This document shows positions 5,293-7,560 of a DNA stretch of 7,560 nucleotides, piece by piece. Under the pieces are notes generated by a model that was not told the DNA's origin, did not search any database, and saw only the letters and a list, made by a program, of their open reading frames with translations. This DNA is from Prevotellaceae bacterium (GTDB taxonomy: Bacteria > Bacteroidota > Bacteroidia > Bacteroidales > UBA932): contig JAITOI010000078.1 in the NCBI GenBank assembly GCA_031289995.1, positions 1 through 7,560 of the forward strand, in the 5' to 3' direction. Made by a program: the position numbers and the translations under genes. Numbering within the stretch: the stretch's first letter is position 1; every line of letters starts with the position of its first letter.

Positions 5293-5313
5293 TACGCCTT
5301 TTTCGTACCTTTG
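5282..5313 (+). promoter_or_regulatory. promoter of lemA
   Basis: The -7 element TACCTTTG lies at 5306-5313. The -33-like TCTG (5282-5285) is 20 bp upstream and falls inside the T-tail of the tRNA-Lys terminator. CTCA follows 3 bases after the -7 element, which places the transcription start just before the ATG at 5335. Confidence 0.7.
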
Positions 5314-5334
5314 CCGCTCAAAAAATTTACTGCT

Positions 5335-5907
5335 ATGAACCGCATTTTTCTTTTCGCAGCAATGGCTGCAACGCTGGCCTCGTGCTCGATGTACAACAAG
5401 CCTGTAACGATGCAGGAGACGGTGGACGCTGCCTGGGCGCAGGTGCAAAACCAGTATCAGCGCCGCGCTGACCTGATTCCAAACCTCGTGGAGACGGTGA
5501 AGGGCTACGCCAAGCACGAGAGCGAAACGCTGGAGGGCGTGATTGCCGCACGCGCCAAGGCGACGCAGGTAACCCTCAGCGCCGACAAGCTCGACGAGGC
5601 TTCGCTCAAGCAATTTCAGGCTGCGCAGGGCGAGGTGAGCTCGGCGCTGGGACGGCTGCTGGCCGTGGCCGAGAGCTACCCCGACCTCAAGGCTAACCAA
5701 AATTTTATGGAGCTGCAGGCCCAGCTCGAGGGCACGGAGAACCGCATCGCCGTTGAGCGGCGCAACTTCAACACGGCGGTGCAGGAGTACAACACCTACA
5801 TCCGCCGCTTCCCCAACAATCTTTTTGCTGGCATGTTTGGCTTCGAAAAGAAAGCCTACTTTGAGGCTGAGGCTGGTGCGGAGAAGGCGCCGACGGTGAA
5901 GTTTTAG
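5335..5907 (+). CDS. lemA: LemA family lipoprotein
   Basis: This 190-residue LemA protein is predicted to be anchored in the envelope as a lipoprotein. Residues 1-17 form a short signal peptide ending in a lipobox LASC (Cys17); Ser18 at the next position suits outer-membrane sorting. The mature part is all-helical and carries the family motifs: QYQRRADLIPNLVETVKGYAKHE (40-62), AVAESYPDLKANQNFMELQAQLEGTENRIAVERRNFN (110-146), AVQEYNTYIRRFP (148-160), and FAGMFGFEKKAYFEAE (164-179). The molecular role of LemA is not settled. The frame is open from an ATG at 5290, but that start would lie upstream of the promoter -7 element and would spoil the signal peptide, so ATG at 5335 is used. A strong terminator at the stop makes it a single-gene unit; no TPM-domain partner follows, although one often does in this family. 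Confidence 0.92.
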   Translation: MNRIFLFAAMAATLASCSMYNKPVTMQETVDAAWAQVQNQYQRRADLIPNLVETVKGYAKHESETLEGVIAARAKATQVTLSADKLDEASLKQFQAAQGEVSSALGRLLAVAESYPDLKANQNFMELQAQLEGTENRIAVERRNFNTAVQEYNTYIRRFPNNLFAGMFGFEKKAYFEAEAGAEKAPTVKF

Positions 5908-5927
5908 CCTCGCTAAAACTTTTTTTT
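5899..5927 (+). terminator. intrinsic terminator of lemA
   Basis: AAGTTTTAGC and GCTAAAACTT form a perfect 10-bp stem with a CTC loop, followed by a run of T through 5927. The stem contains the lemA stop codon (5905-5907). The T-run also forms the left end of the inverted-repeat element that follows. Confidence 0.92.
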
Positions 5928-6145
5928 GAGGTGCTACCAATGATGGCGATGTGGATAACATGTCCAAGCATCCTGCGTTGCGCACGGGTGTAGGTTGTGC
6001 CCCGAATGAGGCCTGTGCTCCGTGCGCAAGACGCGCGTTTGTCGTCACCGCAGGCTGCGCTTCGCTTGCCTGCGGTTATGAAAATTACGTCCCTTCGGGA
6101 CTTCGCAGTGGTGTTGCTGTCTCCCGCTCGCCGTCTCCCGCTCGC

Positions 6146-6170
6146 CGTCATTGCGGGCTTGACCCGCAAT
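6146..6170 (+). repeat. REP-like palindrome, copy 1
   Basis: ATTGCGGG and CCCGCAAT form an 8-bp stem with a CTTGA loop, preceded by CGTC. It is the forward copy; the 16 bases after it are shared with copy 3. This kind of CGTCATTGCGGG palindrome is, to my knowledge, dispersed in many bacterial genomes. Confidence 0.8.
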
Positions 6171-6223
6171 CTCCTCGCTGACCCACTCCGCATCCGTCGC
6201 AAGGATGGTAAGCGGCGTGGAGG

Positions 6224-6247
6224 TTGCGGGTCAAGCCCGCAATGACG
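6224..6247 (-). repeat. REP-like palindrome, copy 2 (inverted)
   Basis: This is the reverse-oriented copy with the same stem and loop, ending in AATGACG. The flank before it (GTGGAGG) differs from copy 3, so only the palindrome core is shared. Confidence 0.78.
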
Positions 6248-6279
6248 GTGCTGTGGAGAGAGCGTGGGTTAGCGAGGAG

Positions 6280-6304
6280 ATTGCGGGTCAAGCCCGCAAT
6301 GACG
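6280..6304 (-). repeat. REP-like palindrome, copy 3 (inverted)
   Basis: This copy is the exact reverse complement of copy 1 through the whole palindrome and CGTC tail, and its outer flank also matches with one change. It continues as GACGACGAGCG, a tail also found after the degenerate copy at 6564-6596. Confidence 0.8.
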
Positions 6305-6482
6305 ACGAGCGAGTGGTGCAATGGTCAGAATAGCTGCTACAAGTCCCGAAGACCTTATTCGGGGCACGGCCTGCACCCGTGCGCATGGCAGGACGCTTTG
6401 GACTAGCACCTCAAAAAAAGATTTAACCCACGGTTCAGGAAGTTGGTTCTGCCGTTTTTTTGTGGTGGCAGACAAAAACGTG

Positions 6483-6525
6483 GTTTTTCCTAAATTAGGA
6501 GAAGTTAGGAGAAGTTAGGAAAAAC
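6483..6525. repeat. three 10-bp tandem repeats inside a hairpin
   Basis: ATTAGGAGAA, GTTAGGAGAA and GTTAGGAAAA follow each other at 6494-6523. The sequence before them, GTTTTTCCTAA (6483-6493), is the exact complement of the last unit plus C (6515-6525), giving an 11-bp stem with a 21-base loop. The surrounding 6421-6533 is AT-rich, with another imperfect hairpin (6449-6472), and holds no gene. Confidence 0.75.
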
Positions 6526-6534
6526 GTGTGGACG

Positions 6535-6570
6535 AAAAAAAGCAATCCAGCAATGGGTGCTGGATTGCTT
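6535..6570 (-). terminator. intrinsic terminator of the threonine dehydrogenase gene
   Basis: On the minus strand AAGCAATCCAGCA (6570-6558) pairs perfectly over 13 bp with TGCTGGATTGCTT (6552-6540) across a 5-base loop, then T continues to 6535. It lies about 64 bp after the stop codon at 6634 and directly abuts a degenerate REP-like repeat. Confidence 0.85.
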
Positions 6571-6596
6571 CGCTTCGCTCGCAATGACGACGAGCG
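6564..6596 (-). repeat. degenerate REP-like copy 4, fused to the terminator
   Basis: ATTGC and GCAAT bracket a GCGAAGC-type loop in place of the GGG/CCC core. The following GCAATGACGACGAGCG (6581-6596) is identical to 6296-6311 after copy 3. The left end of this repeat is shared with the right arm of the terminator. Confidence 0.65.
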
Positions 6597-6633
6597 GGTG
6601 GAGCTTCGTCGCAATGCTGGCAAGCCCATCACA

Positions 6634-7560
6634 TCACAATCTCCTCCTCAGCTGCTCCACCATATCGCGGCTCATCGCGTCGAGGTCGTAGCGCGGCAGC
6701 CAGCCCCACTCCTCGCGGGCGCAGCGGTCGTCGAGGCTGTTGGGCCACGAGTCGGCGATGGCCTGCTTGAGCGGGTCAACGTTGTAGGTCATCGCGAAAT
6801 CGGGGTAGAGCTTGCGGATGGCGGCGTACAGCAATTCGGGGTCGAAGCTCATCGAGGCGAGGTTAAACGAGTTGCGGTGCACGAGGCGTTCGGGGTTGGC
6901 TTCCATGAGGTTAACGGCGGCGTCGAGGGCGTCGGGCATGTACATCATGTCGAGAAATGTGCCGGCCTGCAGCGGGCAGCTGAAGGGTTCGCGGCGCACG
7001 GCGTTGTAGTAAATTTCCACGGCGTAGTCGGTGGTGCCACCTCCCGGCGGCGTCATGTACGAGATGATGCCGGGGAAGCGCACCGAGCGCGTATCGACGC
7101 CCCAGCGCGCAAAGTAGTAGTCGCTCATCAGCTCGCCAAGGACTTTGGTAATGCCGTATATCGTGTTGGGGCGCTGGATGGTATCCTGTGGCGTGTGGTC
7201 TTTGGGCGTGCTGGCGCCAAACGCGCCGATGGAGCTGGGGGTGAACACCGCGCAGCCAAATTCTTTGGCCACGTCGAGGCAGTTCATCAGGCTTCCCACG
7301 CCCACATCCCAGCCCAGCTTAGGGTGTTTTTCGGCGGTGGCCGACAGGATGGCGGCGAGGTTGTAGATGGTGTCAATGCGGTGCTTGCGCACGGCCTCGG
7401 CGATTTGCTCGATGTGCAGCGCGTTGATTTCAACCGTTGGCCCCGCGTCAAAAAATCCGTCGGGGTAGGGTGGGGTGTAGTAGCCGCAGATGACGTTGTT
7501 GCGGCCGTAAATGGAGCGCAACTTGAGGCTCAGCTCGGAGCCGATTTGCCCCGTGCTGCC
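6634..7560 (-). CDS. L-threonine 3-dehydrogenase, SDR type (N-terminal residues outside window)
   Basis: This extended short-chain dehydrogenase/epimerase-fold protein is predicted to oxidise L-threonine with NAD+ to 2-amino-3-oxobutyrate in the cytoplasm, the first step of threonine breakdown to glycine and acetyl-CoA. Of the protein, 308 residues are visible. The frame is open at the right edge and starts there with the nucleotide-binding GSTGQIGSEL motif (residues 1-10), so only a few N-terminal residues are missing. Further motifs are NLAAILSATAEKHP (67-80), the active-site strand FTPSSIGAFG (106-115), the catalytic YGITK (135-139) and PGGGTTDYAVEIYYNAV (172-188). The SSIGAFG and GGGTTDYAV motifs separate it from UDP-sugar epimerases. 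A TTG at 7521 is internal, not the start. A terminator follows at 6570-6535. Confidence 0.9.
   Translation of the reverse strand, partial: GSTGQIGSELSLKLRSIYGRNNVICGYYTPPYPDGFFDAGPTVEINALHIEQIAEAVRKHRIDTIYNLAAILSATAEKHPKLGWDVGVGSLMNCLDVAKEFGCAVFTPSSIGAFGASTPKDHTPQDTIQRPNTIYGITKVLGELMSDYYFARWGVDTRSVRFPGIISYMTPPGGGTTDYAVEIYYNAVRREPFSCPLQAGTFLDMMYMPDALDAAVNLMEANPERLVHRNSFNLASMSFDPELLYAAIRKLYPDFAMTYNVDPLKQAIADSWPNSLDDRCAREEWGWLPRYDLDAMSRDMVEQLRRRL

Larger units (their letters stand above)
5919..6420. repeat. large imperfect inverted-repeat element, no protein
   Basis: Three nested matches define it. The outer ends at 5921-5936 and 6404-6419 (TTTTTTTGAGGTGCTA and its complement) match perfectly over 16 bp. 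Blocks 5963-6007 and 6357-6402 match at about 39 of 46 positions, sharing GCGCACGGGTG and GTGCCCCGAAT. Blocks 6146-6186 and 6264-6304 match at 40 of 41 positions. The left arm has extra sequence, including about 26 bp at 5937-5962. Other hairpins inside are ACCGCAGGC/GCCTGCGGT (6047-6076), GTCCC/GGGAC (6089-6101), and a doubled GTCTCCCGCTCGCC (6119-6146). Frames across it give short, repeat-derived peptides and no recognisable protein. It could be a non-autonomous mobile element or a compound palindromic repeat. Confidence 0.75.

Noticed and set aside
5236..6048. 270-residue minus-strand frame opposite lemA
   Set aside because: It is the complement of the lemA codons and continues into repeats; composition is His/Leu/Arg-rich shadow sequence.
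6146..6304. Possible CRISPR array
   Set aside because: The repeats are palindromic, few, in mixed orientation and with unequal spacing; there are no spacers of constant length and no cas genes.
5951..6475. Several 60-80 residue frames in the repeat island
   Set aside because: Their peptides come from REP-like palindromes (such as HCGLDPQS and RVKPAMT) and appear on both strands; there are no starts with promoters and no protein family signs.

Overview
The window looks like chromosomal DNA of a fairly GC-rich member of the Bacteroidota, probably Bacteroidales. The best evidence is the promoters. TACCTTTG, a form of the Bacteroidota -7 element TAnnTTTG, stands in front of both tRNAs, lemA, the DJ-1 gene, the DMT transporter and the lpxH operon, while Shine-Dalgarno sequences are not evident. 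The proteins fit: SufD, a Bacteroidota-type LpxH, an SDR-type L-threonine dehydrogenase and a lipoprotein LemA.

Layout. Positions 2-379 (+) hold the C-terminal end of sufD (Fe-S cluster assembly), cut by the left edge. Positions 2428 down to 471 (-) form a three-gene operon: an unrecognised 66-residue basic protein, lpxH (lipid A synthesis) and a membrane protein with nucleoside-recognition/Gate domains. Behind it on the same strand are a DMT/EamA exporter (2491-3390) and a HxlR-type regulator (3470-3856). The regulator is divergent from a DJ-1/PfpI protein (4011-4538, +). The shared 154-bp spacer carries two palindromes with the same GTAAT/ATTAC half-sites, so this looks like a small electrophile or redox stress switch.

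Positions 4593-5292 are an RNA section: tRNA-Ala(GGC) with its own promoter and terminator, then a candidate minus-strand small RNA (about 4934 to 4774) with a promoter, four 11-bp tandem repeats and an intrinsic terminator, then tRNA-Lys(CTT). The tRNA-Lys terminator runs directly into the lemA promoter. lemA (5335-5907) is a single-gene unit ending in a strong terminator.

Positions 5919-6633 hold no convincing gene. They are a repeat island: a roughly 500-bp imperfect inverted repeat enclosing REP-like palindromes, then a short 10-bp tandem repeat, then a terminator fused to another REP-like copy. The terminator serves the minus-strand threonine dehydrogenase gene (6634-7560), which is cut by the right edge just short of its start.

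Most of the protein content is ordinary housekeeping. The items most likely to be undescribed are the minus-strand RNA with its 11-bp repeats and the inverted-repeat element after lemA.
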